Source: Methylocystis rosea
GTDB lineage: Bacteria > Pseudomonadota > Alphaproteobacteria > Rhizobiales > Beijerinckiaceae
Reading direction: 5' to 3'
NCBI RefSeq assembly: GCF_003855495.1
Contig: NZ_CP034086.1
Location: forward strand, 1,711,501 to 1,775,500
DNA length: 64,000 bases
Translations under genes and position numbers: made by a program
Notes under the pieces: generated by a model
Told to the model about the DNA's origin: nothing
The model's input: the letters and a program-made list of their open reading frames with translations, nothing else
Database searches by the model: none
Shown: positions 1 through 9,633 of the stretch, one piece after another
Numbering within the stretch: the stretch's first letter is position 1
How the letters are laid out: every line of letters begins with the position of its first letter

Positions 1-1012
1 TGCGCAGCTTCAGCGGCCAGTCGGGCCAGGTCAGCAGCTTGTTTTCCTTCTCGGGGGGAAGCGGCATGATTTCGAGCTGGGTGACCGAAAGCGCCCCCTG
101 GCGCACCGAGGTGCCGATGCAGTCCGAGCCGGTATCGCCGCCGCCGATGACCACGACATGTTTGCCGGTGGCGAGGATCGGCTCGTTGGTTGAGAGCGGC
201 TCGCCAGAGACCCGGCGATTTTGCTGCGGCAGAAAATCCATCGCGAAGTGAACCCCGCGCAATTCGCGGCCGGGGATCGACAGATCGCGCGGCTGTTCGG
301 CGCCGCCGGCGAGGACAACGGCGTCATGGCCTGCGACCAGATCGGCGGCGGACAGATCGACGCCGACATGAACGCCGCAGTGAAACACCGTCCCTTCCGC
401 CTCCATCTGCTGAACGCGACGGTCGATGAGGTGCTTCTCCATCTTGAAGTCGGGAATGCCGTAGCGCAGCAGGCCGCCGGCCTTTGCCTGCTTCTCGTAG
501 ACATGCACGTCATGGCCGGCGCGCGCCAGCTGCTGCGCCGCCGCAAGTCCTGCCGGGCCGGAGCCGACGACGGCGATCTTCTTGCCTGTTTTGCGCTTGG
601 GCGGCTCGGGAACCACCCAGCCCTGCTCGAAGCCACGATCGATGATCGCGCATTCGATGGTCTTGATAGTGACCGGCTGGTCTTGGAGGTTCAGCGTGCA
701 GGACGCTTCGCAGGGCGCCGGGCAGATGCGGCCCGTGAACTCCGGGAAGTTGTTGGTGGAATGGAGATTGACGAGCGCGCGCCGCCACTCGCCATGGTAC
801 ACGAGGTCATTCCAGTCGGGAATCTGATTATTGACCGGACAGCCGTTGTGGCAAAATGGAATGCCGCAATCCATGCAGCGCGAGGCCTGGCTGCGCGTGG
901 TCTCGTCCGACAACGGAATGACGAATTCGCGATAATGGCGAATGCGGTCGGCCGCCGGTTTATATTTACGGTCATGCCGGTCGATCTCTAGAAACCCGGT
1001 CACCTTACCCAT
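1..1012 (-). CDS. gltD: Glutamate synthase (NADPH) small subunit, 3' end cut by window edge
   Basis: Small subunit of glutamate synthase. It passes electrons from NADPH through FAD and iron-sulfur clusters to GltB, which makes two glutamates from glutamine and 2-oxoglutarate. Reading from ATG at 1012, about 337 codons are present before the left edge. The N-terminal half has two Cys clusters ([14 protein letters not shown], then CPAPCEASC) that bind [4Fe-4S]. A Rossmann motif ([13 protein letters not shown]) and a second dinucleotide motif ([12 protein letters not shown]) follow. It lies downstream of gltB on the same strand but is separated from it by a diguanylate cyclase gene. The family is usually about 470-480 residues, so roughly 140 C-terminal residues are missing. 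Confidence 0.95.
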   Translation of the reverse strand, partial: MGKVTGFLEIDRHDRKYKPAADRIRHYREFVIPLSDETTRSQASRCMDCGIPFCHNGCPVNNQIPDWNDLVYHGEWRRALVNLHSTNNFPEFTGRICPAPCEASCTLNLQDQPVTIKTIECAIIDRGFEQGWVVPEPPKRKTGKKIAVVGSGPAGLAAAQQLARAGHDVHVYEKQAKAGGLLRYGIPDFKMEKHLIDRRVQQMEAEGTVFHCGVHVGVDLSAADLVAGHDAVVLAGGAEQPRDLSIPGRELRGVHFAMDFLPQQNRRVSGEPLSTNEPILATGKHVVVIGGGDTGSDCIGTSVRQGALSVTQLEIMPLPPEKENKLLTWPDWPLKLR

Positions 1013-1204
1013 CTTATCGCGCACCTCTCGGGCCGCGCGTCGCGGCCGCAACGGCATATCTCATCGGCGCGGCAGTCTCGCGCGGAAATGCTTTCCCTAG
1101 CGCCCTGAGCTGCCGCAATCTTGGATGTTTTCTAAACGCTTTCGAGGGGTCGCCGTCAAGCCGCGAAGCTACGGCCTTATGAGCTGACCGTCGCCCAGCA
1201 TGCG

Positions 1205-2410
1205 CTATCGAGTGCTGGGGCTCATGCCGCGCGCCGCCGGCGCGATGCGGCGAGACTGATCCTCCTTGACGAGGGTGTGCAGCAATTTCACCTGCCGCTG
1301 AGCCTTCGCCTCGTAAAGCGCTTCGTCGGCCACCGCGAGAAGCGCCTCGGCGTCCGCCCCATGTTCCGGCACCAGCGCTATGCCGACGCTGACTCCGATC
1401 GTCGCTTGAACGCCGTCGCCGAGGTCATACGGCGCTGATATGGAATTCGTCAGCCGGTGACTCAGCTCCGCCGCCTGCTCGCTCGTCAAACTCCTGGCGA
1501 GCACCACGAATTCATCGCCGCCAATCCGCGCCGCCACGTCGGTCGCGCGCAAAGACTGGCGGAGCCGCTCCGCCACCGATTTGAGCAGCCTGTCTCCGGC
1601 GGCGTGTCCGTACGTGTCGTTGACCGCTTTGAAGTTGTCGAGATCAAGAAAAAGGACGGCCAAATCGCCGCCGTGCGTCGGCGCGTCATTCAGATTCGCG
1701 TCGACGGCGGCGGCGAGTCCGACGCGGTTCGACAGGCCGGTGAGCGCATCATGCTTGGCGCGATGGTCGTTCGCGCGTTCGGCCTGCATCGTCGCAATGA
1801 GCATTTTGTTCAGGCTGTAGGCGGCCGCGATCATGGCGGCGAGATAGAACGGAATCTGAAGAAACACGAGATATAGCAACGGCTCCCCAGAGAGGGCCGC
1901 GCCCGGCAGAAACGGGCCGAGGCTCGTCAGGATCATTGCGCCGGCGAGACGCGGCGCGCCAAAATTGCGAAATCCGATGCCGCCGACCATGGCGGTCCCA
2001 GACAGACAAGCGAGCGTCGCGGACACCCAGTCGCCGCTCGCGAGGCTTATAAAAGCGCCGTAGCCGACGCCGCTGCTCCAGAAAAGCTGAAGCAGGAGAT
2101 AGACATCGGTCGGCGTCTGGCGATGCGCGAGGGCGTCGCGGCGCGAGACGCTCAGTACGATCAGACGCACGACTCCGAGCACGATTTCAAAGACGAACCA
2201 AGCGACGAAAGGGAGCGTCTGTTCGCGCGCCGCAATCGCTCCCGACACGATAATCGTATTGATGACGCCGCCAAAGAAGACGGGCAGGGTTCCGAACAAC
2301 CCGCCAATCAACGCCATTTGGATGTCGCGACTCGCGCCATGCCCCGGGTTCACAAGCCAGCGCATCGCGGGCCAGCGCGGCAAGCTGTAAACTCTAGAGT
2401 CCTCTCGCAT
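1205..2410 (-). CDS. Membrane diguanylate cyclase (GGDEF)
   Basis: Predicted to make cyclic di-GMP from two GTP. Residues about 30-205 contain five to six hydrophobic segments and look like an integral membrane sensor. The GGDEF domain follows from about residue 215, opening with DALTGLSNR and carrying an intact GGDEF signature at 297-301. An RxxD inhibitory-site motif (RATD, 288-291) sits five residues before GGDEF, so product feedback is likely. No EAL domain is present. The gene lies between gltB and gltD on the same strand, 137 bp after gltB and about 190 bp before gltD. The sensed signal cannot be read from the sequence. Confidence 0.9.
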   Translation of the reverse strand: MREDSRVYSLPRWPAMRWLVNPGHGASRDIQMALIGGLFGTLPVFFGGVINTIIVSGAIAAREQTLPFVAWFVFEIVLGVVRLIVLSVSRRDALAHRQTPTDVYLLLQLFWSSGVGYGAFISLASGDWVSATLACLSGTAMVGGIGFRNFGAPRLAGAMILTSLGPFLPGAALSGEPLLYLVFLQIPFYLAAMIAAAYSLNKMLIATMQAERANDHRAKHDALTGLSNRVGLAAAVDANLNDAPTHGGDLAVLFLDLDNFKAVNDTYGHAAGDRLLKSVAERLRQSLRATDVAARIGGDEFVVLARSLTSEQAAELSHRLTNSISAPYDLGDGVQATIGVSVGIALVPEHGADAEALLAVADEALYEAKAQRQVKLLHTLVKEDQSRRIAPAARGMSPSTR

Positions 2411-2547
2411 CAGGCTTCCTGGCCGCCGTCAAGGAAAAACCGCCGAGTTTAAAGCAGGTTAGCCCGACTCCCTCTCTTTAACAATCACCGCCGACAAAGG
2501 CAAAGGCTAAGGCTACGTTCAAGCATGCCGCTCGTCAGTAGCCCAAA

Positions 2548-5500
2548 TCACTCGCCCGCAGCTTTAAGCTGCTGCGGCTGCTTTTTGCGCGCGTTGAGTT
2601 CATTGAGCGCGCGCCGATACTCGACCGGCATCACCTTCCGGAACTTGCCCATGTAATTTGGCCAATCCGCCAGAATGTCGCGCGCCCGCGTCGAGCCGGT
2701 GTAGCGCAGGTGATTGGCGATCAGCTGCCGAAGCCGCTCGGCGTCAAAGCGCGTCATGTCGCTCATCACGTCGACTCGGCCATGGCCCTCCAGATCGCCG
2801 GACTGGTGATAGGTCTCGGTCATGACGGCCTCCTCGTCGCGCACCGGCTCGAGGTCGACCATCGCCAGATTGCAACGCGTCGAGAACGCGTCATCCTCGT
2901 CCAAAACATAGGCGATGCCGCCCGACATGCCGGCCGCGAAGTTGCGCCCGGTCTGTCCAAGGACCACGACGACGCCGCCTGTCATATATTCGCAGCCATG
3001 ATCGCCAACGCCCTCGACGACGGCGAGCGCGCCAGAATTTCTCACGGCGAAGCGCTCGCCGGCGACGCCGCGGAAATAGCATTCGCCGGCGATGGCGCCA
3101 TAGAGAACGGTGTTGCCGACAATGATCGAATTTGAGGGATCGATCTGCGCGGCGTCGCGCGAGGGATAGATGATCAGCTTGCCGCCCGAGAGCCCCTTGC
3201 CCACATAATCGTTGGCTTCGCCTTCCAGACGCAGCGTCACGCCGCGCGCGACGAACGCCCCAAAGCTCTGGCCCGCCGTGCCCGTCGCGCGAATGTCGAT
3301 CGTGTCCTCGGGCAGTCCCGCATGGCCATAGATGCGCGCGACCTCGCCGGACAGCATCGCGCCCGTGGCGCGATCGACGTTGCGGATCGGCGTTTCAATG
3401 GAAACCTTCGCGCCGCGATCGAGCGCCGCGCGCGCCTCGGCGATGAGCTTGTTGTCGAGGACCTTATCCAGGCCGTGATCCTGCGTCTTGCTGTGACGGA
3501 TCGCGCCGCCTTCTCCCTGCGGCTTGAAAAACAGCTTGGAGAAATCGAGACCGCGCGCCTTCCAGTGCGCAATCGCCTTCTCCTTATCGAGCATTTGCAT
3601 CTGCCCAATCATTTCGTCGAAGTTGCGATACCCCATGGAGGCCATGAGTTCGCGCGCCTCTTCGGCGACGAAGAAGAAGAAGTTGATCACGTGTTCCGGC
3701 AAGCCGACGAAGCGCTTGCGCAGAACGGGGTCCTGAGTCGCCACGCCGACCGGGCACGTGTTGAGATGGCACTTGCGCATCATGATGCAGCCCGCCGCGA
3801 TGAGCGGCGCCGTCGCGAAGCCGAACTCGTCGGCGCCGAGCAGCGCGCCAATCACGACGTCGCGGCCGGTGCGCAAGCCGCCGTCGACCTGCACGGCGAT
3901 GCGCGAACGCAGATTGTTCAGCACGAGCGTCTGATGCGTTTCGGCGAGCCCGATTTCCCACGGCGACCCCGCGTGCTTGATCGACGTCAGCGGGGAAGCG
4001 CCGGTGCCGCCCTCGAAACCGGAGATCGTCACATGATCGGCGCGGCCCTTGGAGACGCCGGCGGCGACCGTGCCGACGCCGACTTCCGAAACGAGCTTCA
4101 CCGACACGGCGGCGCGCGGATTGGCGTTCTTCAAGTCGAAGATGAGCTGCGCCAAATCCTCGATCGAATAGATGTCATGATGCGGCGGCGGCGAGATCAG
4201 GCCGACGCCGGGCGTCGAATGGCGCACCTTGGCGATGACTGCGTCGACCTTGTCGCCGGGCAGCTGGCCGCCTTCGCCGGGTTTCGCGCCCTGCGCCATC
4301 TTGATCTGGATCATGTCGGCGTTGACGAGATATTCCGTCGTCACGCCGAAGCGGCCGGACGCCACCTGCTTGATGGCGCTGCGCATCGAATCGCCGTTCG
4401 GCAGCGGCTTGAATCGATCCGCCTCCTCGCCGCCCTCGCCGGTGTTCGATCTGCCGCCGATGCGATTCATGGCGATGGCGAGCGTCGTATGCGCTTCGCG
4501 CGAGATGGAGCCAAACGACATGGCGCCCGTCGAGAAGCGCTTGACGATCTCGTTTGCGGGCTCGACCTCTTCGAGCGGAATCGGCTTCCGACCGTCCTCC
4601 TCGGCGCCTTTGACGCGGAACAGACCGCGCAGATTGAGTAGCTTCTCGTCCTGCTCATTCAGCAGTTTAGCGAAAGCGCGATATTTGTCCTGCGCATTGC
4701 CGCGCACCGCATGCTGCAGCAGCGACACGGTTTGCGGCGTCCAGCTGTGCGCTTCGCCTCTGATGCGGTAGGCGTAATCGCCGCCGACGTCGAGCGCCTC
4801 CTTGTAGACGGGCGCGTCGCTGAACGCGAGGCGGTGGCGACGCACGGTCTCGCGCGCGATTTCTTCGAGCCCGACGCCTTCGATGCGCGTCGTCGTGCCG
4901 GTGAAGAATTCGTCGATAAAGCTTTGCGCAAGACCGACGGCGTCGAAGATCTGCGCGCCGCAATACGACTGATACGTGGAGATGCCCATCTTGGACATCA
5001 CCTTGAGAATACCCTTGTCGACCGCCTTGATGAAGCGCTTGACGGCGGTCGGACCGTCGACGTCGGAGGGAAACTCCTCAGCGGAGGCGATGAGCGTCTC
5101 AAAGGCGAGATAAGGGTTGATCGCCTCGGCGCCGTAGCCCGCGAGGCAGCAGAAATGATGCACCTCGCGCGCCTCGCCGGTCTCGAGGACGAGTCCGACG
5201 GAGGTGCGCAATCCCCTGCGGATCAGGTGATGATGCACCGCCGCGGTCGCGAGCAGCGCCGGGATGGGAATGCGGTCCGGACCGACCATGCGGTCCGAGA
5301 GGATAATGATGTTGTAGCGGCCGCTGACCGCCTCCTCGGCGCGTTGACATAGCCGCTTGATCGCCGCGTGCATGCCTTCGGCGCCCTTTGCGGCGTCGTA
5401 AGTCACGTCGATCGTCTTGGTGTCGAAACTATCCTCGACCGTGCCGATCCAGCGGATCTTTTCGAGATCCTCGCTCGTCAGGATCGGCTGGCGCACTTCG

Positions 5501-7242
5501 AGGCGCTTTGTGTTCGCCGAGCCTTCGTGGTCGAGGATGTTGGGCCGCGGCCCGATGAAGGACACAAGGCTCATGACCAGCTCTTCGCGGATCGGATCGA
5601 TCGGCGGATTGGTCACCTGCGCGAAGTTCTGCTTGAAATAGGTGTAGAGCAGCTTCTCCTTGTCGGAGAGCGCCGACACGGGCGTGTCCGTGCCCATGGA
5701 GCCGATCGCCTCCTGGCCGGTGACGGCCATCGGGAAAAGCAACAGATCGAGATCTTCCTGCGTGTAGCCGAAGGCCTGCTGACGGTCGAGCATCGACACG
5801 TCCCATCGCGCAGGACGCGTTTCGACGGGCTTCAAATCCTCGAGCTGAATTTGCGTGCGCGCCAGCCACTCCTTGTAAGGATGAGAGTTTGACAGCGCCT
5901 TCTTGATCTCGTCGTCGGAAATGATGCGTCCCTGCTCCAGATCGACTAGCAGCATCTTGCCGGGCTGGAGTCGCCACTTGGTCACGATCTTCTCTTCGGG
6001 AATCGGCAACACGCCCATTTCCGAAGCCATGACGACGAGACCGTCGTCGGTGACGAGATAGCGCGCAGGCCGCAGCCCGTTGCGATCGAGCGTCGCGCCG
6101 ATCTGGAGTCCGTCGGTGAAGGCCATGGCGGCGGGACCGTCCCACGGCTCCATGAGCGCCGCGTGATGCTCGTAGAAAGCCTTGCGGTCGGCGTCCATCA
6201 GCGGATTGCCGGCCCACGCCTCCGGAATCAGCATCATCACCGCATGCGCGAGCGAATAGCCGCCGCGCACAAGGAATTCGAGCGCATTGTCGAAACAGGC
6301 GGTGTCGGATTGGCCCTCATAGGAGATCGGCCACAGCTTGCTGATCCCGTCGCCAAACAGCGGCGAGGAGACTGACGCCTGGCGCGCCGCCATCCAGTTC
6401 AGATTGCCGCGCAGCGTGTTGATTTCGCCGTTATGCGCGACGAAGCGATAGGGATGCGCAAGCCGCCAGGAGGGGAAGGTGTTCGTCGCGAAGCGCTGAT
6501 GCACAAGCGCCAGCGCCGAAATAAAACGCTCGTCCTTGAGATCGAGGAAATATTCGCCGAGCTGCGAGACGAGCACCATGCCCTTGTAGACGATGGTGCG
6601 CGACGAAACCGAAACGGCGTAAAACTCCCGTCCGCCGTTGCCGAGCCGGTAAATTTCGTTCGAGGCCGCTTTGCGCGCAAGATAGATGCGCCGCTCAAAG
6701 ATGTCGGCGTCAGCGACGTTCGGCCCCCGCCCGATGAAGATTTGCGTGTGATGCGGCTCGACGGCCTTTACCGCCTCGCCGAGATCGCTCGAATCGACGG
6801 GCAGATCGCGCCAGCCGAGAACGACGAGCCCCTCTTCTTCGATCGACTTATCGATGATGCCGCGCGCGCATGCGCGCGTTTCTGGATCGCGCGGCAGGAA
6901 AAACTGCCCGATGGCGTAATCGCCGGCGGCGGGAAGCTCTATGCCGAGCTTCGCGCATTCCGCTTTGAAGAACTCATGGGGGATCTGAAGCAGGATGCCG
7001 CAGCCGTCGCCGAGCTTGGGATCAGCGCCGACGGCGCCCCGGTGATCGAGATTGAGCAATATCTGCAAGCCCATCTCGACGATGGCGTGCGACTTCTCGT
7101 TGCGCATGTTGGCGACGAAGCCCACCCCGCAGGAATCGTGCTCCTTGGCGGGGTCATAAAGCCCTTGCGCCTGCGGAAGAGCGGGGTCGCGGCCGAGCGG
7201 CTGCGGTCCGGCTTCAGCGAAGTGCTCGGCGGCTTTCGTCAT
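2548..7242 (-). CDS. gltB: Glutamate synthase (NADPH) large subunit
   Basis: Large subunit of glutamate synthase (1564 residues, normal for the family). The N-terminal amidotransferase removes ammonia from glutamine, and the FMN/[3Fe-4S] synthase domain adds it to 2-oxoglutarate. A propeptide of about 37 residues precedes the catalytic cysteine (C38, in HDSCGVGF). The central and FMN-binding domains contain GEGGEE and PGEGGQLPG. The cluster motif [15 protein letters not shown] is intact. The C-terminal part is the Gly-rich GXGXG beta-helix region. In an organism fixing one-carbon units this is the main ammonia assimilation step together with glutamine synthetase. A perfect palindrome lies upstream at 7368-7391. 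Confidence 0.98.
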   Translation of the reverse strand: MTKAAEHFAEAGPQPLGRDPALPQAQGLYDPAKEHDSCGVGFVANMRNEKSHAIVEMGLQILLNLDHRGAVGADPKLGDGCGILLQIPHEFFKAECAKLGIELPAAGDYAIGQFFLPRDPETRACARGIIDKSIEEEGLVVLGWRDLPVDSSDLGEAVKAVEPHHTQIFIGRGPNVADADIFERRIYLARKAASNEIYRLGNGGREFYAVSVSSRTIVYKGMVLVSQLGEYFLDLKDERFISALALVHQRFATNTFPSWRLAHPYRFVAHNGEINTLRGNLNWMAARQASVSSPLFGDGISKLWPISYEGQSDTACFDNALEFLVRGGYSLAHAVMMLIPEAWAGNPLMDADRKAFYEHHAALMEPWDGPAAMAFTDGLQIGATLDRNGLRPARYLVTDDGLVVMASEMGVLPIPEEKIVTKWRLQPGKMLLVDLEQGRIISDDEIKKALSNSHPYKEWLARTQIQLEDLKPVETRPARWDVSMLDRQQAFGYTQEDLDLLLFPMAVTGQEAIGSMGTDTPVSALSDKEKLLYTYFKQNFAQVTNPPIDPIREELVMSLVSFIGPRPNILDHEGSANTKRLEVRQPILTSEDLEKIRWIGTVEDSFDTKTIDVTYDAAKGAEGMHAAIKRLCQRAEEAVSGRYNIIILSDRMVGPDRIPIPALLATAAVHHHLIRRGLRTSVGLVLETGEAREVHHFCCLAGYGAEAINPYLAFETLIASAEEFPSDVDGPTAVKRFIKAVDKGILKVMSKMGISTYQSYCGAQIFDAVGLAQSFIDEFFTGTTTRIEGVGLEEIARETVRRHRLAFSDAPVYKEALDVGGDYAYRIRGEAHSWTPQTVSLLQHAVRGNAQDKYRAFAKLLNEQDEKLLNLRGLFRVKGAEEDGRKPIPLEEVEPANEIVKRFSTGAMSFGSISREAHTTLAIAMNRIGGRSNTGEGGEEADRFKPLPNGDSMRSAIKQVASGRFGVTTEYLVNADMIQIKMAQGAKPGEGGQLPGDKVDAVIAKVRHSTPGVGLISPPPHHDIYSIEDLAQLIFDLKNANPRAAVSVKLVSEVGVGTVAAGVSKGRADHVTISGFEGGTGASPLTSIKHAGSPWEIGLAETHQTLVLNNLRSRIAVQVDGGLRTGRDVVIGALLGADEFGFATAPLIAAGCIMMRKCHLNTCPVGVATQDPVLRKRFVGLPEHVINFFFFVAEEARELMASMGYRNFDEMIGQMQMLDKEKAIAHWKARGLDFSKLFFKPQGEGGAIRHSKTQDHGLDKVLDNKLIAEARAALDRGAKVSIETPIRNVDRATGAMLSGEVARIYGHAGLPEDTIDIRATGTAGQSFGAFVARGVTLRLEGEANDYVGKGLSGGKLIIYPSRDAAQIDPSNSIIVGNTVLYGAIAGECYFRGVAGERFAVRNSGALAVVEGVGDHGCEYMTGGVVVVLGQTGRNFAAGMSGGIAYVLDEDDAFSTRCNLAMVDLEPVRDEEAVMTETYHQSGDLEGHGRVDVMSDMTRFDAERLRQLIANHLRYTGSTRARDILADWPNYMGKFRKVMPVEYRRALNELNARKKQPQQLKAAGE

Positions 7243-7323
7243 TTCGGCGTCTCCTCGACAGGACAGCGCGCCTTTTCCTGCGCCCCTCCCGCCCGCTCAT
7301 CGAACCACAAAACTGTCATAGGC

Positions 7324-7391
7324 GTGACCGAAATCGTCACAGCCGACTCTCGCATTCCCCGCACGCAGATTCGCAACGTCGGTTGCGAATC
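7324..7391. promoter_or_regulatory. Palindromic sites upstream of gltB
   Basis: Two inverted repeats lie in the 440-bp space between gltB and the divergent gene at 7682. GTGAC-N7-GTCAC occupies 7324-7340. A perfect 10-bp inverted repeat, GATTCGCAAC-GTCG-GTTGCGAATC, occupies 7368-7391, about 126 bp before the gltB start. No T-run follows either one, so they look more like operators than terminators. The binding protein is unknown; nitrogen or Lrp-type control is only a guess. Confidence 0.4.
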
Positions 7392-7525
7392 CCTCGTCCT
7401 CGTCGCGACAGGCGCAAGGCAAGGGAGCCCACCCGTGCGAGTCCTCTCATTTACGTTGGCCGCGGCGCGTGTCGAGCGGCGACCATAAAATGAAACGAGC
7501 TTCCAAGAGCGCGCGCCGCCTTAAG

Positions 7526-7540
7526 GTCAGCAAGGCTGAC
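7526..7540. promoter_or_regulatory. 15-bp palindrome GTCAGC-AAG-GCTGAC
   Basis: Perfect 6-bp inverted repeat with a 3-bp spacer, about 140 bp upstream of the exported Ala/Pro-rich protein gene at 7682 and in the same spacer as the gltB palindromes. It is a candidate operator for the plus-strand gene; the regulator is unknown. Confidence 0.3.
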
Positions 7541-7681
7541 ATATCTGCGGGCTAACTTAGTGCCAGATTTGCGTTGAAGTGACAAGCAATCGCTTGGGCT
7601 TTCGGCGCTCGCCGGTCCAACGCTCGCCGCAATGTTGTCAGAGCATCCGCGCCGCCGAGAGGGCTGGACAGGGAAGAAACA

Positions 7682-9022
7682 ATGCGGTCATTCAAGGGGA
7701 AAGCGGTTTTGCCGTTTGCGTTGGCGCTGGCGGCAAGCGCCGCCGTTCCGCAGCACGCCTGCGCGCAGTTTTTCTTTCGGCCGTTCGCCTACAGCTACCG
7801 CCAGCAAATTCCCCCAGAAGAGCCAGGTTTCGCGTCCCGACGGGCCGTCGCCTCGATTCTTGGACGAGAGGGCTATCGACTGGTTGGGCCGCTCGGCCGT
7901 CGCGGCGAACAGATCGTCGCCACCGGCGTCAGTCGCCGGGAAGGCGACATGCGCTTCATCATCGACCCCTATGAGGGCCGCATCTTGCGCGCGGTGAGAC
8001 TCGGACCTCCCCCGATGTATGACCGGGGACCGCGCTACGGCGGCGATTACGGTCCAGCTGGCGGCGACGCTTATGGTTCTCCCCCGTCGAGTGGCGGAGC
8101 TCCGTACCCGCCCCCGGGCGCCGGCGGTTCCCCGGCGGTTGGCCCTGCCGCGGATCGCGGACGCGAGCATCCCGGCGGCGCAGCTTTGGCGGATAAGGTG
8201 CCGAACAGCCAGCGCGCTCGGGCGGCTCAGAAAAGCGCCGCGTCGAAGAGTTCGCGCGCAATCGCCCCGACGACAAAGCCCGAGGCGTCCTCCCCGGCAC
8301 CGATAGCAATCGCGCCTGCCGCCTCCCCTGCTCCGGCGCCGGCCGCGGCCACGTCGACCGAGCCGAAGACTGCGCCAAAGACTGAGCCGTCCGCAGCCCG
8401 GTCGCAGGAGCCCCAGTCCAACGCTAGCGCCAGGACGCCGTCCGCGTCGGGCGCTGAGACGCCGCCCGCGCCAAGCCCGGAACAGAAGAGCTCCGATTTA
8501 ACGGCTACGCCTCCGGCGGCGACAGCCGATAAGACGGCTGGGGACAAGCCGGCGAATTCAGCTCCGCGAGAGCCGAAGTCTGACGAAGCCAGCGTCCCTG
8601 CGCCGGCGCAAGCGGCCCAGGGCTCGCAGCCAACCACGGAAAGCTCAGCTAAGCCGGCGCCTGCCTCTGCTGAAAAGTCGCCAGACTCTGGCGCGGCTCC
8701 TTCGGCGCAGGCCGCCGAGGAAACGCCCGCCGGCAAGCCGGCGCCGGTCTCGGCTAATCATGCGCTAAGCGCCGCGCCTCCAGCGGAGCAGACCGCCGAA
8801 ACGCCCGCCGCTCCGGCGCAAAGCGCGTCAGCGCCTGCGAAGCGCGCAGCGGCCGCGCGCGCCGCAGGAGGCTCCTCGCGCCGGGCGATCGTCCCGCCGT
8901 CAGGCGCGAGCGGCGCGACTGTCGTGACCCCGACGGCGTCCACGCCGCCGGCTTCCGCCCCTACAGGTTCAGCGACGGCGAAGACGCCCGACAGCGCCGC
9001 AAAGCCAAAAGCCGGCGGATAA
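7682..9022 (+). CDS. Exported Ala/Pro-rich low-complexity protein
   Basis: 446 residues of unrecognised function. A signal peptide ends near HACAQ (about residue 29). Residues about 45-105 form a compact segment (SILGREGYRLVGPLGRRG, then FIIDPYEGRILRAV) resembling the short PepSY-like region of many rhizobial periplasmic proteins. From about residue 110 to the end the chain is Ala/Pro/Ser/Lys-rich and probably disordered, perhaps a periplasm-spanning linker. ATG 7682 follows GGGAAGAAAC as ribosome site. It converges with hsp20 and shares a terminator with it. Translation and export are likely; function is not assignable. Confidence 0.75.
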   Translation: MRSFKGKAVLPFALALAASAAVPQHACAQFFFRPFAYSYRQQIPPEEPGFASRRAVASILGREGYRLVGPLGRRGEQIVATGVSRREGDMRFIIDPYEGRILRAVRLGPPPMYDRGPRYGGDYGPAGGDAYGSPPSSGGAPYPPPGAGGSPAVGPAADRGREHPGGAALADKVPNSQRARAAQKSAASKSSRAIAPTTKPEASSPAPIAIAPAASPAPAPAAATSTEPKTAPKTEPSAARSQEPQSNASARTPSASGAETPPAPSPEQKSSDLTATPPAATADKTAGDKPANSAPREPKSDEASVPAPAQAAQGSQPTTESSAKPAPASAEKSPDSGAAPSAQAAEETPAGKPAPVSANHALSAAPPAEQTAETPAAPAQSASAPAKRAAAARAAGGSSRRAIVPPSGASGATVVTPTASTPPASAPTGSATAKTPDSAAKPKAGG

Positions 9023-9026
9023 CAAA

Positions 9027-9050
9027 AGAGGCGCCCAAAAGGGCGCCTCT
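9027..9050. terminator. Bidirectional terminator between convergent genes
   Basis: Perfect 10-bp stem AGAGGCGCCC / GGGCGCCTCT with an AAAA loop, just after the stop at 9022. T-rich sequence lies on both sides, so it can end the plus-strand gene and the minus-strand hsp20 transcript. Confidence 0.85.
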
Positions 9051-9077
9051 CGCATTTTCACTTCAGAACTTTCGCCG

Positions 9078-9542
9078 TTACGCAGCCTTTGACTCGACGA
9101 TGGTCGCGGACGGCGTCGTCACGCCGATGTCAATGCGGCGTGGCTTCTGCGCCTCCGGAATCTCGCGCACGAGATCGACGTGAAGCAAGCCGTTGACGAG
9201 GCTGGCGCCCGTGACGACCACATGGTCGGCAAGCTGGAACCTGCGCTCAAAGGCCCGCGCGGCGATGCCCTGATGCAGGACCGCGCGACCGTCGGAAGGC
9301 TGCGCCGGCTCTTTCGAGCCTTTGACCGACAGCGTGTTTTCCTTGGTCTCGACGGACAGTTCCTCGCGCGAGAAGCCCGCGACCGCGAGGGTCACGCGAT
9401 AGGCGTTCTCGCCCGTGCGCTCGATATTGTAAGGCGGGTAGCTTTGGGACGTCTCGAAACCGCTGGCCTGATCAAGCAGGTTGAACAGACGGTCGAAGCC
9501 GACGGTCTGGCGGTACAGCGGAGAGAGATCGAACTGACGCAT
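9078..9542 (-). CDS. Small heat shock protein (Hsp20/IbpA type)
   Basis: 154-residue ATP-independent holdase of the alpha-crystallin family that keeps unfolding proteins soluble in the cytoplasm. The N-terminus (MRQFDLSPLYRQTVGFDRLF) matches the IbpA-like class of alphaproteobacteria. The crystallin domain runs about residues 35-130, with YRVTLAVAGF and the end-of-domain NGLLHVDL, a variant of the A-x-x-x-n-G-v-L motif. The leader folds into a probable ROSE RNA thermometer, so translation is likely opened by heat. Confidence 0.93.
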   Translation of the reverse strand: MRQFDLSPLYRQTVGFDRLFNLLDQASGFETSQSYPPYNIERTGENAYRVTLAVAGFSREELSVETKENTLSVKGSKEPAQPSDGRAVLHQGIAARAFERRFQLADHVVVTGASLVNGLLHVDLVREIPEAQKPRRIDIGVTTPSATIVESKAA

Positions 9543-9605
9543 GACATATCCTCCAGTTGAGCGACATGCGGCGCGCTAGCGTTATCGCGCCGCGCCTCTT
9601 AGCGC
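9543..9605 (-). promoter_or_regulatory. ROSE-type RNA thermometer in the hsp20 leader
   Basis: On the minus strand the last part of the leader folds as CATGTCGCTC-AACTG-GAGGATATG, pairing forward positions 9559-9568 with 9545-9553. The Shine-Dalgarno GAGGA is paired with TCGCTC, leaving one bulged G, and the stem continues through CATG/TATG. The conserved U-(U/C)-G-C-U opposite the ribosome site with a bulged G is the known hallmark of ROSE elements on alphaproteobacterial hsp20 genes. A second GC hairpin (GCGGCGCG / CGCGCCGC, 9568-9593) lies just upstream. Confidence 0.7.
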
Positions 9606-9633
9606 GTCCGTTACGGCCCGCGCTGGCAACGAT

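Noticed and set aside
3322..4641. 439-codon plus-strand open frame antisense to gltB
   Set aside because: Arg/Ala/Asp-rich translation with no family features; it mirrors the GC-rich codon positions of gltB.
7682..9022. Ala/Pro repeats as a CRISPR or tandem-repeat array
   Set aside because: Low-complexity protein coding without regular DNA units or spacers.
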